Source: CAWJFJ01 sp963800065 (GTDB taxonomy: Bacteria; Actinomycetota; Acidimicrobiia; Acidimicrobiales; UBA8190). From it: a stretch of DNA of 64,000 nucleotides. Below are positions 35,468-44,547 of this stretch, in pieces. Within the stretch, counting starts at the first letter, position 1; each line of letters starts with the position of its first letter. The stretch covers positions 1 to 64,000 of the forward strand of contig CAWCZO010000003.1 in the NCBI GenBank assembly GCA_963800065.1, in the 5' to 3' direction. A program made the position numbers and the translations under genes. The notes under the pieces were generated by a model. It saw only the letters and a program-made list of their open reading frames with translations. It had not been told where the DNA came from and made no database searches.

Positions 35468-35475
35468 GCCGTTCT

Positions 35476-35509
35476 CCCCGCCCCCCGGGTCGTCACCGCC
35501 GGGGCGGGG
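35476..35509 (+). terminator. GC-rich hairpin after metE
   Basis: CCCCGCCCC (35476-35484) pairs with GGGGCGGGG (35501-35509). It starts 8 bases after the metE stop; there is no T tract. Confidence 0.45.
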
Positions 35510-35569
35510 CTCCGGGGCCGGGCGGTTACGCTGTCTTTGCGCGCTCAACGAGAGACAGGAAGACCGCCC

Positions 35570-35989
35570 ATGAAGCTCAGCCACATCCCCCTGCGGGCCG
35601 TCACCGGCGCCTACATCTTCCACGCCGGCTTCCAGAAGTGGAGCGGCGACGAGACCACGGCCAAGGCCGTCCACGGCATGGCCTCGGGCGCTTACCCGGT
35701 CTTCGAGTCGATGCCCCCCACCCGCTTCCTCCGCCTCCTGGCCGCCGGCGAGATGGCCACCGGCGCCGCCCTTCTGGCCCCCATGGTCTCGACGGCCCGG
35801 GCCGGCGCCGCGCTGACCGGGTTCTCCGGGGCCCTTCTCGGCCTCTACGCCAAGACGCCGGGAATGCGCAAGGAAGGCAGCATCTGGCCCACCCCGCAGG
35901 GCACCGCCGTCAGCAAGGACTCCTGGTTGTTCGCCATCGGCCTGGCCCTGCTGGCCGACGCCCTGACCGACCGGCGCACCAAGCCCTGA
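35570..35989 (+). CDS. DoxX-like membrane protein
   Basis: A 139-residue membrane protein with about three or four helices: IPLRAVTGAYIFHAGFQKW, FLRLLAAGEMATGAALLAP, AGAALTGFSGALLGLY, and LFAIGLALLADALT. The pattern of the DoxX/DoxD family (small quinone- or redox-linked membrane proteins) is recognisable in the first helix with FHAGFQK and the RLLAAGEMATG helix. Function is unknown; relatives are often linked to oxidative stress. The ATG at 35570 follows GAGAGACAGGAAG. The gene ends only 3 bases before the convergent GH2 gene. Confidence 0.7.
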   Translation: MKLSHIPLRAVTGAYIFHAGFQKWSGDETTAKAVHGMASGAYPVFESMPPTRFLRLLAAGEMATGAALLAPMVSTARAGAALTGFSGALLGLYAKTPGMRKEGSIWPTPQGTAVSKDSWLFAIGLALLADALTDRRTKP

Positions 35990-35992
35990 TCT

Positions 35993-38917
35993 CTACGGCG
36001 ACGGGGCGATCACGACCTGCAGGGCCACGTTCCATCCCGACAGGCTGACCACGGGCGCCGAGCCGTCCAGCAGCGCCGCCGCGTAGGTGGCGGTCAACGT
36101 CTCGGACTCGCCCGGCCACAGGGTGATGTCGTTCGTGCTCCATGTGATCGGCAGCACCTCGTCGTCCCCGGGCCGCTCCGATCCCGCGGTGGTGCCCCGG
36201 CGGACGTCGGCCCGGAGGAAGAACCCGACCGTCGGGGTCCCCGACGTGTTGGTGACCGTCACCGTCGTGACCTCCTCCCCGGATCTCTCCCGGTCGGTCG
36301 TGGCGGCGACCGTCACGGTGGCCGGCGGGAGCGTCTGGAGCGCCTTCAGGTCGGCATAGCTGGTCATCGTGGCCTGGGGCCGTCCCTCGGTGGCCTTCCA
36401 ATTCACCACGTCCGACTGGGTCGAGAACCAGTAGACGTTGCGATCGACGACGAGGCCGTCGCGCCGCAGGATCAACTCGACGAAATACGTGGAGGCGGGT
36501 TCCGGGGCGGTGGTGGGCGCCGGGACGACGGGGTGGAGCACGTCGTTGGCGACGCCCTGGGGGGCGAGCGTCAGGGTCTTCGACGTCTGGTCGTCGAGGA
36601 CGGCCCCGGCCAGGTCGTAGACCTTGGACTCGACACTCAGGCCCGACTGGACCAATCCACCCAGGTTGTCCACGCTCACCGTCCGGTCGTCGTAGGCGTA
36701 GAGGGCGTGGAGATCGCTGTTGGCCTCCTGCGCTCCGAAGAAGCTCCCGGCCTCGTCGTAGTCCTCGTTGTAGAGGTCCCACAGCAGACTGGGCCAACCC
36801 TTGTTGACCATCCAGTAGATGGTTCCCGTCGACGGCGTCGGCTGGTTGTCCCAGTGGTCGATGAACGCCTCGAACTGGGCCCGCGTGTCCTCGTAGTTCT
36901 GGACCTGCGCCTCCTCGACGTACTGGGCCAGGCTCGACCATGCCCCGTAACGGGCGGCCAGGGCGGCGTCGAAATTGAACAGGGTCCCGAAGGCGTAGCC
37001 CTTGTGACCGGGCTCGTAGTCGGTGTGGTACTGGTTGAAAGCGGGGTCCTGCCACAGCTCGGCCTGGTCCGCCGGTGACATGAACCGCTCGATCGAGTCC
37101 ATGGTGGGGACGGTGTCGCCGGCGCTCTCCTCGCTGTCGAAGCCCCATGATCCCCCCACGTTGGTGAGGGTGGGGTCGTCGTCGGGCGGAGCCGTGCTCG
37201 AGTGACTGGTGTCGTACCAGTACGACGGGGGCACCCAGTCGTAGGGACCTTCCTTCTCGCCCGACGGTCCCAGGACGGGGCTCGAGTTGTACTCGGCCGA
37301 CGAGATGATGGGGTCGTCGAAACCGGCCCGGGCGAATCCGGCCAGCGAGACCTTCTCCTGCTCGGCGATGGGCGCGTTGTCGCTCCAGCTGTAGTCGATC
37401 ACGCTGGGGTGGTTGCGCAGGCGCTGGCCGATGGTCAGGGCCGACAGGTACATCGTGTGGTAGTCGTGCGCCGTCACCCCGTGACCGTCGGGGGGCAGCT
37501 GCCAGCGGTCGCAACACTGGAAGCCGGCGTCGATCATGATCCCGGCCCGGTCCATCTGCTGGTAGAAGTCGTCGGGCATCTCCTTCCCCTCGGTCCTGAT
37601 TACGTTCAGCCCCAGGCTCTTGATCAGGGCGATCTGGTCGGCGGTGTCCTGCGAGGAGTAGTGGAGGAAGAGGTTCTCGGCCCAGCCGCCGCCCCGGACG
37701 AGGAAGGGGACACCGTTGATGGCGAACCGGCGGACACCGTGCGGTGCCAGCGCCGAGGGTCCGGTCAGTGACGTCGTCACGCTCCTGATCCCGAAGGTCC
37801 CGACCGGCGCCCCGAACGACCGGCCGTCGTCGACGACGGTCGTTCGCAGCTGGTACAGAGGCTGTCCCCCCATCTGGTAGGGCCACCACACCAGGGGCTC
37901 CTCGATGGTGAGGGCCGGGAATCGGGTCGGGCTGAACACCACCGTCCGCGTCGTGGCCGGAGGTATCTCCACCGGTTCCGAGACCTCGATGGCCGGCCCG
38001 CCACCGGCCGGTGGTGTGATGGTGGCCGTCACCACGCCCCGTCCTCCGGTGGCCGACGCGTTGGTGACGTCGGCGTGGACCGTCAACGACGAGGAACTCA
38101 TGTCGGAGGTGTCGTCCTGCGTCACGTAGTCGTTGTCGACGCTCAAGGCGTCGGTGATCTCGAGCTGGACGGGGAACTGGATCCCCGTGTTGTTGTCGGG
38201 CGGTATCTGGCTCCAGTCCACATCGTCGAGGGTGAACATGGTCAGAGGATCGTTGGGGAAGACCTCGAGCGCCAGGCTGTTCCCGCCGGACCCCAGCAGC
38301 CCGGTGATGTCGAACGTGTAGCGGGTGTAGTCGCCCTGGACCGTCGACGCCGTGGCCACCTCGGTACCGTCCACCCACACGTCGGCCTTACCGACGACGC
38401 CGTGGACCACCAGGGTGGCGTGCTGACCGGGGGCCAGCGACGCCCGGAAGTCGGTCCGGAACCACCAGGGCACATCGAACTCGGGGACGGTATCGGCGCC
38501 GATGCGGCTCTCGTAACCGAAGCACTTCTCCATGTTCGTCGAGTAGAAGACATCGGGGCAGGCCCCGTTCTGGAGCAGCGCCTCGATCTCCGTCCCGGGC
38601 GCACCGGCGTCGTCCGGTCGCACACGGAGCCAGCCCGTGGTGGCGAACCCGGACCGGGAGATGGCGGACCCCGACGCCGCCGTCCTCGCACTGCTCAGGA
38701 CCTCCCAGCCGCCGAGGCCCACCGTCGTCCACCCCGTGGGGGAGGCACCGGCCACCCGTGGTCCCCCTGGCGCGGTCGACGGGGTCCCGGTCGACGGGGT
38801 CCCCGCCGGGGCGGCCGGGGCGGCGGGGACCAGGAGAACGGTGGTCAGGACGAGGCCGGCGACGCCGAGTGCGGTTCGCGTCCGTTTCACGGCGGCGGTC
38901 CGAACCGATCGACGCAT
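35993..38917 (-). CDS. Secreted glycoside hydrolase family 2, exo-beta-D-glucosaminidase-like
   Basis: A 974-residue exported GH2 enzyme. A twin-basic start and hydrophobic core (RTRTALGVAGLVLTTVLLVP) form the signal peptide, followed by a Thr/Pro/Gly linker. The GH2 sugar-binding domain (GWLRVRPDD, WFRTDFRASLAPGQHATLVV) and immunoglobulin-like domain precede the TIM barrel (NVIRTEGKEMPDDFYQQMD, DAGFQCCDRWQLP). The predicted acid/base is D513 in SWSDNAP and the nucleophile is E596 in GFDSEESAG. Asp instead of the usual Glu at the acid/base and the GFxSE form are the marks of CsxA-type exo-glucosaminidases, which release glucosamine from chitosan. The ATG at 38917 starts the signal peptide. 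It is a single gene, convergent with the DoxX-like gene. Confidence 0.87.
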   Translation of the reverse strand: MRRSVRTAAVKRTRTALGVAGLVLTTVLLVPAAPAAPAGTPSTGTPSTAPGGPRVAGASPTGWTTVGLGGWEVLSSARTAASGSAISRSGFATTGWLRVRPDDAGAPGTEIEALLQNGACPDVFYSTNMEKCFGYESRIGADTVPEFDVPWWFRTDFRASLAPGQHATLVVHGVVGKADVWVDGTEVATASTVQGDYTRYTFDITGLLGSGGNSLALEVFPNDPLTMFTLDDVDWSQIPPDNNTGIQFPVQLEITDALSVDNDYVTQDDTSDMSSSSLTVHADVTNASATGGRGVVTATITPPAGGGPAIEVSEPVEIPPATTRTVVFSPTRFPALTIEEPLVWWPYQMGGQPLYQLRTTVVDDGRSFGAPVGTFGIRSVTTSLTGPSALAPHGVRRFAINGVPFLVRGGGWAENLFLHYSSQDTADQIALIKSLGLNVIRTEGKEMPDDFYQQMDRAGIMIDAGFQCCDRWQLPPDGHGVTAHDYHTMYLSALTIGQRLRNHPSVIDYSWSDNAPIAEQEKVSLAGFARAGFDDPIISSAEYNSSPVLGPSGEKEGPYDWVPPSYWYDTSHSSTAPPDDDPTLTNVGGSWGFDSEESAGDTVPTMDSIERFMSPADQAELWQDPAFNQYHTDYEPGHKGYAFGTLFNFDAALAARYGAWSSLAQYVEEAQVQNYEDTRAQFEAFIDHWDNQPTPSTGTIYWMVNKGWPSLLWDLYNEDYDEAGSFFGAQEANSDLHALYAYDDRTVSVDNLGGLVQSGLSVESKVYDLAGAVLDDQTSKTLTLAPQGVANDVLHPVVPAPTTAPEPASTYFVELILRRDGLVVDRNVYWFSTQSDVVNWKATEGRPQATMTSYADLKALQTLPPATVTVAATTDRERSGEEVTTVTVTNTSGTPTVGFFLRADVRRGTTAGSERPGDDEVLPITWSTNDITLWPGESETLTATYAAALLDGSAPVVSLSGWNVALQVVIAPSP

Positions 38918-39130
38918 GGATCCCAGTCTGCCCGGAGTGGAGGCGGCGGTCTCCCGGGTCCTGTGATCCTCGGTCCCCAGGATTGTCAGAGAGTTGAGTC
39001 GGCCTTGGGCGCTCGCTGATTCTCCGCTGTCACGGTTGGCGGGCGGGCACTTGAGAGGCGTGACGCGACCCCGGCTCACCGGGCACGGGTGACCGGGTGT
39101 CGCGCAACGCCTCGCGGACAGGGGCGGACG

Positions 39131-39379
39131 ATGAGCGAGATGGTCCAACAGGCGGGTCGGGCAGAGACGATGGACGAGCCATCGATCCTCTGTGACGGCA
39201 CGTCGTACGTCCTCGTCGAGGTGAGGGACGGCTATCAGATCTGGGATCGACAGGATTACTTCTCGGTGACCCCCCGGGGTTGTCCCCGTCATTACCACTC
39301 CCTCGGTGAGGGGGGCGAGGACGCCGCCTGGAGATCGTTCTACGAGCTCGAACCGGCAACAGGCGCCGGCGAGGGATGA
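39131..39379 (+). CDS. Small hypothetical protein
   Basis: An 82-residue frame from an ATG at 39131 (MSEMVQQAGRAETMDEP). The middle (SYVLVEVRDGYQIWDRQDYF) alternates like beta strands and the end is acidic. No family is recognised; there is no signal peptide or membrane segment. A weak ribosome-binding stretch (GGGGCGGACG) precedes the ATG. The stop overlaps a second short frame as ATGA, which favours a real two-gene unit, but base composition alone does not prove coding. Confidence 0.45.
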   Translation: MSEMVQQAGRAETMDEPSILCDGTSYVLVEVRDGYQIWDRQDYFSVTPRGCPRHYHSLGEGGEDAAWRSFYELEPATGAGEG

Positions 39380-39603
39380 CACGCTCGGGCAAGGAGTTTC
39401 AGATGGGACGGAACACCAAGACGTCGGGCAAAGCCGACAAGACGGCGGAAATCGGGATACCGAGGCTCACGACGACGGGCCTCGTCTTCCAGACCGCCGG
39501 TTCCGAGCCGTTCTCGGGCCGACCGCTCGGTGATCCCCGGCTGCCGTGGGTGCGACGGTTCGGGTCGGCCCGCGCTGCCGCCGATCGGCGGGAGGAACCG
39601 TGA
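39376..39603 (+). CDS. Small basic hypothetical protein
   Basis: A 75-residue frame overlapping the preceding small gene by ATGA. It is basic and polar (KEFQMGRNTKTSGKADKTAE) with a middle stretch IGIPRLTTTGLVFQTAGSEP. No domain is recognised. A second ATG at 39403 with AAGGAGT before it is an alternative start. Function unknown. Confidence 0.4.
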   Translation: MTRSGKEFQMGRNTKTSGKADKTAEIGIPRLTTTGLVFQTAGSEPFSGRPLGDPRLPWVRRFGSARAAADRREEP

Positions 39604-39760
39604 GCGGCATCGTCGGACCGGGTTTCGTCTTCTATCCCATCCCCGGATTCGGCCCCGCCCGGTAGCTGTCCCGTCAACCGGATCTGACCGCCCGCCCCGC
39701 CCGGTCCGCCGGCGCCGGGGGCGGTGTCGACCGGCACCGTGTCGGCGTAGCGTTCGCACC

Positions 39761-40237
39761 GTGACCGGCCACCGGGCGCCACCGACGACCGCCCCCGTGA
39801 CGGGGCTCTCGCACGTCCAGCTCCTGGTGTCCGACCTCGGCGCCAGCGCTCACTGGTACACGCTGGCCCTCGGGCTCGAGCCCTACGTCGAGGACCCCGG
39901 CAACGGCTACGTCGCCCTCCGGCACCGGGGGGCGGGGATCGTCGTCGTCCTCACGTCCGATCCACCGGCGTCGGGGTGCGGGGGATCCGTTGCACCGGCC
40001 GCTCCCGCTCCACCTCCCGAATCGGGGAGGTTGGACCACCTGGCCCTGGCCGTGCCCGACGAACGCGCCCTGCGCTCCTGGGCCGACCACCTCACCGGGG
40101 TCGGGATCGACCATGGCGGGGTCGTCCTGGAGCTGGGCAACCCGTCACTGCAACTGCGCGACCCCGATGGCGTGGCCATCGAGCTGGTGGCGCCCGGATC
40201 CGTCTCCGACGCGGACGCCGCCACCGACCCCGCCTGA
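39761..40237 (+). CDS. VOC-superfamily (glyoxalase-like) protein
   Basis: A 158-residue VOC protein with two beta-alpha-beta-beta-beta modules: GLSHVQLLVSDLGASAHWYT, then YVALRHRGAGIVVVL in the first, and LDHLALAVPDERALRSWADH, then LQLRDPDGVAIELVAP in the second. The metal-ligand pattern of the family is partly visible (H in LSHVQ, H in LDHLAL, E in AIELV). Members include glyoxalase I, extradiol dioxygenases and antibiotic-binding proteins; the activity here is unknown. The GTG at 39761 is chosen as the nearest start before the first strand; GTG at 39797 is an alternative. It is convergent with the transglutaminase gene, four bases apart. Confidence 0.8.
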   Translation: MTGHRAPPTTAPVTGLSHVQLLVSDLGASAHWYTLALGLEPYVEDPGNGYVALRHRGAGIVVVLTSDPPASGCGGSVAPAAPAPPPESGRLDHLALAVPDERALRSWADHLTGVGIDHGGVVLELGNPSLQLRDPDGVAIELVAPGSVSDADAATDPA

Positions 40238-40241
40238 CACG

Positions 40242-42242
40242 TCACACGGCGGACGTGGTGCTCAGGGCCCTGGCCACGCGCCGGCTCGTCATCCCGGCGC
40301 GTCGGGCGACCTCGGCATCAGCGGGGGTGGCACCGTACGCCGATTGCTCCACCGCGGTGGCCAACCATTCGAGATCGGCCAGGACGGTCTCCATCTCGTG
40401 CACCGACGCGCCCGAGCGCAGTAGCCGCGTATGGGCGACGGGCGTCCGCCACGGCGGTCGTGTCAACTGCCGGCGTTCGAGAGCGCGATCGACCCGTCCC
40501 CAGGCCAGCGCCATCTCGTCGTCGGGCGTCAACCGGCGCCGGCGCCGCCGACGGACGAGGGCGGCCATCACCAGCAGGGCCACCAGCGACGCCGATGCCG
40601 CTACCCACGGCCACGGCCCGGGCGCACGGCCGGCCGGTCGAGTGGCGCCCGGCGGGATGGGGAGCGGCACCGACGTCCGGGGCAGGGAGTGCGGAACCGT
40701 CGTCGGTGCGACGGGGTTCGGGGACCCGACGGCGGTGAGACCGATCACGCCGGGGGGAGAGATCTCCCCGGAGGGCAGCTCGGGGGTGGGCTCGAAGGAG
40801 ATCCACGTCCCGTCCAGGAGGACCTCGGGCCAGGCATGGGCGTCGATTCCCCGCACGACGGTCCGGCCCGCCCGGTCGCGCACGCCGGTGGTGAACCCGA
40901 CAGCGACCCTGGTGGGAAGTCCGATGCTGCGCGCCAACACGGCGAACGCCCCGGCGAACTGCTCGCACGACCCGGTGCGCGAGGACGTGAGGAACGAGAC
41001 CAGTGTGGTCCGGGTGGGACGCAGTGAGTAGTGGAACAGCCGTGAGCGGAACCAGTTGGTGAGAGCCTCGGCCTTCTCGAGCGAGGTGGCCGCCGAGGCC
41101 GTGACCGAGCGGGCCAGCGCCGTCACCACCACCGGCATGGCCGGCAGCTGGGTCTCCGGGTCGCCTGCCGTCGTCGGGGCGCTCGGTCCCGTCCCGCCGC
41201 CGGTGTCCACCGTGGGCAGCGCGGCGGTGGCGCTGTAACGCCGGCCCGGTGGGCTGGGCGCGGCCGACACCACCCCGATCGAGGTCAGCGTCCCCGTCGA
41301 CACGGCGGTGGTCGAGGGGGGGACGGGCAGGAGTCGGCTCGACAGGTTCGCCACCGTCACGCCCACCTTGAACGTCCGTCCGCCGGGGGGTGCCGGGGGG
41401 GTCACGGGAACGGGCCGACCGGCCAGGGCGGCGGCGGTGGCGGCGTCGGGCACCCAGGTGTCGCCGTTCAGCACCGAGAGGGAGGCGACCTGCCAGTACG
41501 TGGGAACGGGCGTGGTGGCCGTGAACAACACCAGGGCGGGGTCCCGCCTCTGCAGTCCCGTCAGGCGGGACACGAGCGACAGGGCGGTGGGGGGGACTCC
41601 GACGACGGCTCGTCCTCCGCCCGACGCCCCCGCCGGCCCGGTGAGGGTCCCGACCAGGACGACGCACAGCGCCGAGGCCAGGGTGGTCATGGCGCCCATC
41701 TGCCAGCCCACCCGTTCACCGCTCCCGGCCACCAGGACGGCCCCGGCCGAGGCGGCCAGGAGCACGGCCAGCACGGTCGCTCCACCGGAGGGGAGAGCCA
41801 CCGTCGACACGGCCACCAGGACGCCGGCGGGCACCAGACCGAGGGCGCCGGGCAGGACCCGGGTGGAGACGGCCGCCGCTCCGGCCACCAGACAGCACGT
41901 CAGCACCACCCCGGTTCCCGCCGTCATGGGCACGTGGACACCACCCACCGCCTTCAGGGCCCGGTCGAGGATGCGAAGAGTGGTGGGCGTGGGAAGGCCG
42001 TCCCGGGTGGCGCCGGGCACCGTGATCCAGATGGCGGTGAGAGCCACGACGGCCGTCGCGGCGACGATCGACCACGACGTCGAGAAGCGGCGCGAGGCGC
42101 CGGCGGCGGCCACCTCTCCCGCGGCGGCCGTCACCAGAGCAGCGCGCCACACCGCGTCCCCCGACGTCATCCGGGCGATCGATGCGGCACCGACCAGGGC
42201 GACGGCGAGCAACGACGCCTCCGTGACCCATCGCCGTCTCAC
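40242..42242 (-). CDS. Membrane transglutaminase-like protein (TgpA/DUF3488 type)
   Basis: A 666-residue membrane protein. Six or more N-terminal helices (VTAAAGEVAAAG, VVLTCCLVAGAAAV, VLAVLLAASAGAVLVAG) are followed by an extracellular transglutaminase-like domain with the catalytic Cys in RTGSCEQFAGAFAVLARSIG and His in GIDAHAWPEVLLDG. A last helix (WPWVAASASLVALLVMAALV) and a basic cytoplasmic tail end it. TgpA-type proteins are membrane cysteine enzymes of unknown substrate, usually with MoxR and DUF58 partners. The GTG at 42242 overlaps the DUF58 stop as GTGA; the three genes moxR, DUF58 and this one form one coupled operon. Confidence 0.9.
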   Translation of the reverse strand: MRRRWVTEASLLAVALVGAASIARMTSGDAVWRAALVTAAAGEVAAAGASRRFSTSWSIVAATAVVALTAIWITVPGATRDGLPTPTTLRILDRALKAVGGVHVPMTAGTGVVLTCCLVAGAAAVSTRVLPGALGLVPAGVLVAVSTVALPSGGATVLAVLLAASAGAVLVAGSGERVGWQMGAMTTLASALCVVLVGTLTGPAGASGGGRAVVGVPPTALSLVSRLTGLQRRDPALVLFTATTPVPTYWQVASLSVLNGDTWVPDAATAAALAGRPVPVTPPAPPGGRTFKVGVTVANLSSRLLPVPPSTTAVSTGTLTSIGVVSAAPSPPGRRYSATAALPTVDTGGGTGPSAPTTAGDPETQLPAMPVVVTALARSVTASAATSLEKAEALTNWFRSRLFHYSLRPTRTTLVSFLTSSRTGSCEQFAGAFAVLARSIGLPTRVAVGFTTGVRDRAGRTVVRGIDAHAWPEVLLDGTWISFEPTPELPSGEISPPGVIGLTAVGSPNPVAPTTVPHSLPRTSVPLPIPPGATRPAGRAPGPWPWVAASASLVALLVMAALVRRRRRRRLTPDDEMALAWGRVDRALERRQLTRPPWRTPVAHTRLLRSGASVHEMETVLADLEWLATAVEQSAYGATPADAEVARRAGMTSRRVARALSTTSAV

Positions 42243-43495
42243 GCGCCCACCACGGTCTGATCCAAGGTGCGATCGACGGGGCGATCGACGACGATGCGAT
42301 CGAAGCGGTCGGGAAGCGAACGGGCACCGGTGGTCGTGGTGAGGACCGCTCCGTCCGGCACGGTCGGCTCCGCCGCCGCCCGCGGCAGGAGCGAGGCGAG
42401 GAACACCTGCGCCTGTTCCAGAGTGCGCGGTGAGGGCGTCAGCCTGGTCGACACCCCCGACAGCGTGCACAGCTCGACGGTGCGCCCCCCCTCCCAGCAG
42501 AGCTCGACCAACCTCTCGGCCGTCGACAACATCGCTTCGAAGTCCGACCGTCGGTGCACCCCCACGCGGTCGTCGAGGACCAGACGAGTCTCCTGTCCCG
42601 CTTCCGGCTCGAACTGGCGGACGAACCAGGTGCCGTAGCGGGCGCGGGCCGGCCAGTGCAGGAGCGAGAGGCGGTCTCCGGCCACATAGGGCCGGATCCC
42701 CACGAGGTCGCCGGGACCGTCGCGACCGCCAACCGGGGCCACGACGCGGGCTCCCTCTCGTGGATCGTTCCCCCTCTCCGCCGGCCACGCGGCCCGGGGA
42801 TCGGGTTCGGGGTGAAGGACCACGGTGACGGACGGGACGACCGGTCCCGGCGCGCCCCACAGACCGAATGCGTCGAGGACCCAGCTCCGAGCGGGCGGCG
42901 CAACGTACAACCCGCGTCGGCTGCTGGGAACGGAACTGGCCGTGACGACGCTCGACCGGGCCCCGACAGGAGGGAGGGCGACGAGTCCCGGGGGGACCGT
43001 CAGCGGCGACCGCACCGCGGGCGCCGTTCGAGCCCGATGTGCCGGTCGCGGCCGATGTGAAGTGGAGGTCCCCGGTACGGCCCCGGCGGAGGCGTCGCCG
43101 GGGCGCCACGGGTGCCACCCCCGTTGCGGTGGCCGGATCGACAATGCCGGCGCCGAGCGTGACGTCCGGTTGGTCACCCGCACCGTCAGGGTGACCTCGC
43201 TGCCGACGGCACCCATCGCCGGCGAGGCGGTGGCGCCCACGACCAGACCGGCACGGGCCCGACCGGCCCGGACGGCGGCGGACCAGGGGGCGACGACGAG
43301 GGGGAGCCCGACCGCCACGACCAACGGGACGAGCTGCGGCGTGCCCGTCGCCACGGTCAGTGCCACCAGGCCCACCAGCACCGTCAGCACGCCGAGGCCG
43401 CGACGGCTGGGGCGGGGGGCGAAGGAGCGGAGATCCCCGGCGGGGAAGCGCAACGGCGCGGTGGCGCCCGCCTCCCGGGGCGCGTCGGCCGTCAC
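42239..43495 (-). CDS. DUF58 domain protein
   Basis: A 418-residue protein. Two N-terminal helices (LGVLTVLVGLVALTVATG, LVPLVVAVGLPLVVAPW) precede a beta-rich region (GSEVTLTVRVTNRTSRSAPA) and the DUF58 core with the signature IRPYVAGDRLSLLHWPARAR, then LVVRQFEPE-like text (FVRQFEPEAGQETRLVLDD). DUF58 proteins have a von Willebrand-A-like part and work with MoxR ATPases as a chaperone or envelope-assembly system. The GTG at 43495 overlaps the moxR stop, so it is translationally coupled at both ends. Confidence 0.88.
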   Translation of the reverse strand: MTADAPREAGATAPLRFPAGDLRSFAPRPSRRGLGVLTVLVGLVALTVATGTPQLVPLVVAVGLPLVVAPWSAAVRAGRARAGLVVGATASPAMGAVGSEVTLTVRVTNRTSRSAPALSIRPPQRGWHPWRPGDASAGAVPGTSTSHRPRPAHRARTAPAVRSPLTVPPGLVALPPVGARSSVVTASSVPSSRRGLYVAPPARSWVLDAFGLWGAPGPVVPSVTVVLHPEPDPRAAWPAERGNDPREGARVVAPVGGRDGPGDLVGIRPYVAGDRLSLLHWPARARYGTWFVRQFEPEAGQETRLVLDDRVGVHRRSDFEAMLSTAERLVELCWEGGRTVELCTLSGVSTRLTPSPRTLEQAQVFLASLLPRAAAEPTVPDGAVLTTTTGARSLPDRFDRIVVDRPVDRTLDQTVVGA

Positions 43496-44514
43496 CGCCC
43501 CTCGGGATCTCCACGCAGTGGCACCGGCAACGACCCGGCGATGGATGCCACCAGGGACTCGGCCCCCTGCTCAGTGACCTCGGCGGCGGGATGCAGACAC
43601 AGGCGATGGGCCAGCACGGGACCGGCGGCGTCCTGGACCTCCGCCGGCGAGAGGTAGGTCCTCCCGGCCGCCACCGCCAGGGCGGATGCCGCCGCCACCA
43701 GCGCCCGGGCCGCCCGGGGAGAGGGGCCCACGGCCACGCTCGGATGGGTGTCGACGGCTTCGAGCAGGTCGAGGACGTACCCCCGCACCGCGGGGGCCAC
43801 GTGGACGGCGGCCACGGCGGACATCAGGGCGTCCAGCCCCCCGGCGGTGACGGCGGCGGGGAGGTGGCGGACCCTCTCGGCGGGATCGGCCCCGGCGATC
43901 AGGTCGTCCATCTGGCCGCGCGAGGGATAGCCGATGGACACCCGGACGAGGAAACGGTCCCTCTGGCCGTGGGGGAGGGGCGACGTTCCGGCGGCGTCGT
44001 ACGGGTTCTGGGTGGCCAGGACGAAGAAGGGTCGCGGCAGGGGGTAGGTGGTGCCGTCCACCGTCACCTGCCTCTCCTCCATGGCCTCGAGAAGGGCGGA
44101 CTGGGCCCGCGGCGACGCCCGGTTGAGCTCGTCGGCCATCAGCAGGTTGGTGAAGACGGGTCCGGGGCGGAAGGTCGGCTCCGTCCCGTCGGGACCGAGG
44201 ATGGTGGCCCCCGTCACGTCGGCGGGCAGCAGGTCGGACGTGCACTGCAGGCGCCGGAATGAGAGGCCGACGGCACCGGCCAGGGCCTTGGCCAGGGTCG
44301 TCTTGCCCAACCCGGGGTGGTCCTCGACGAGCAGGTGCCCACCGGCGGCCAGGCACCCGACGGCCAGCCTCACCGTCAGGGGCTCGGCCAGGACGACGCC
44401 ACCGACGGCCCGCTCGATCGCCGCGAACACGTCGCTGGCGCCCGTGGGCTCAGGGGCCGGGTGGGGCTCGGGAGTGGTGACGGTGCTGCTCACCAGCGAA
44501 ATCCTACGGCTCAT
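43492..44514 (-). CDS. MoxR-family AAA+ ATPase
   Basis: A 340-residue MoxR ATPase: Walker A is VEDHPGLGKTTLAKAL, then the family motif FRRLQCTSDLLPADVTGATI, Walker B LLMADELNRASPRAQSALLE, and the sensor FFVLATQNPYDAAGTSPLP. C-terminal lid helices include VAVGPSPRAARALVAAASAL. MoxR proteins act as chaperones for metal-cofactor or envelope complexes and are commonly paired with DUF58 and transglutaminase-like proteins, as here. The ATG at 44514 is used; a GTG at 44493 would begin just before the less conserved N terminus and is equally possible. It is divergent from the fusion gene at 44548 with only 33 bases between. Confidence 0.92.
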   Translation of the reverse strand: MSRRISLVSSTVTTPEPHPAPEPTGASDVFAAIERAVGGVVLAEPLTVRLAVGCLAAGGHLLVEDHPGLGKTTLAKALAGAVGLSFRRLQCTSDLLPADVTGATILGPDGTEPTFRPGPVFTNLLMADELNRASPRAQSALLEAMEERQVTVDGTTYPLPRPFFVLATQNPYDAAGTSPLPHGQRDRFLVRVSIGYPSRGQMDDLIAGADPAERVRHLPAAVTAGGLDALMSAVAAVHVAPAVRGYVLDLLEAVDTHPSVAVGPSPRAARALVAAASALAVAAGRTYLSPAEVQDAAGPVLAHRLCLHPAAEVTEQGAESLVASIAGSLPVPLRGDPEGR

Positions 44515-44547
44515 CCCACGGGCCCGGAGGCTGCGAGACTGGTACCC

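Noticed and set aside
38918..39382. N-terminal extension of the GH2 frame upstream of 38917
   Set aside because: The extension has no family similarity, and a clean signal peptide begins at the ATG at 38917.
42243..43514. Extension of the transglutaminase frame upstream into the DUF58 gene
   Set aside because: The upstream text is Arg-rich shadow of DUF58; the GTGA overlap at 42239-42242 gives a natural start.
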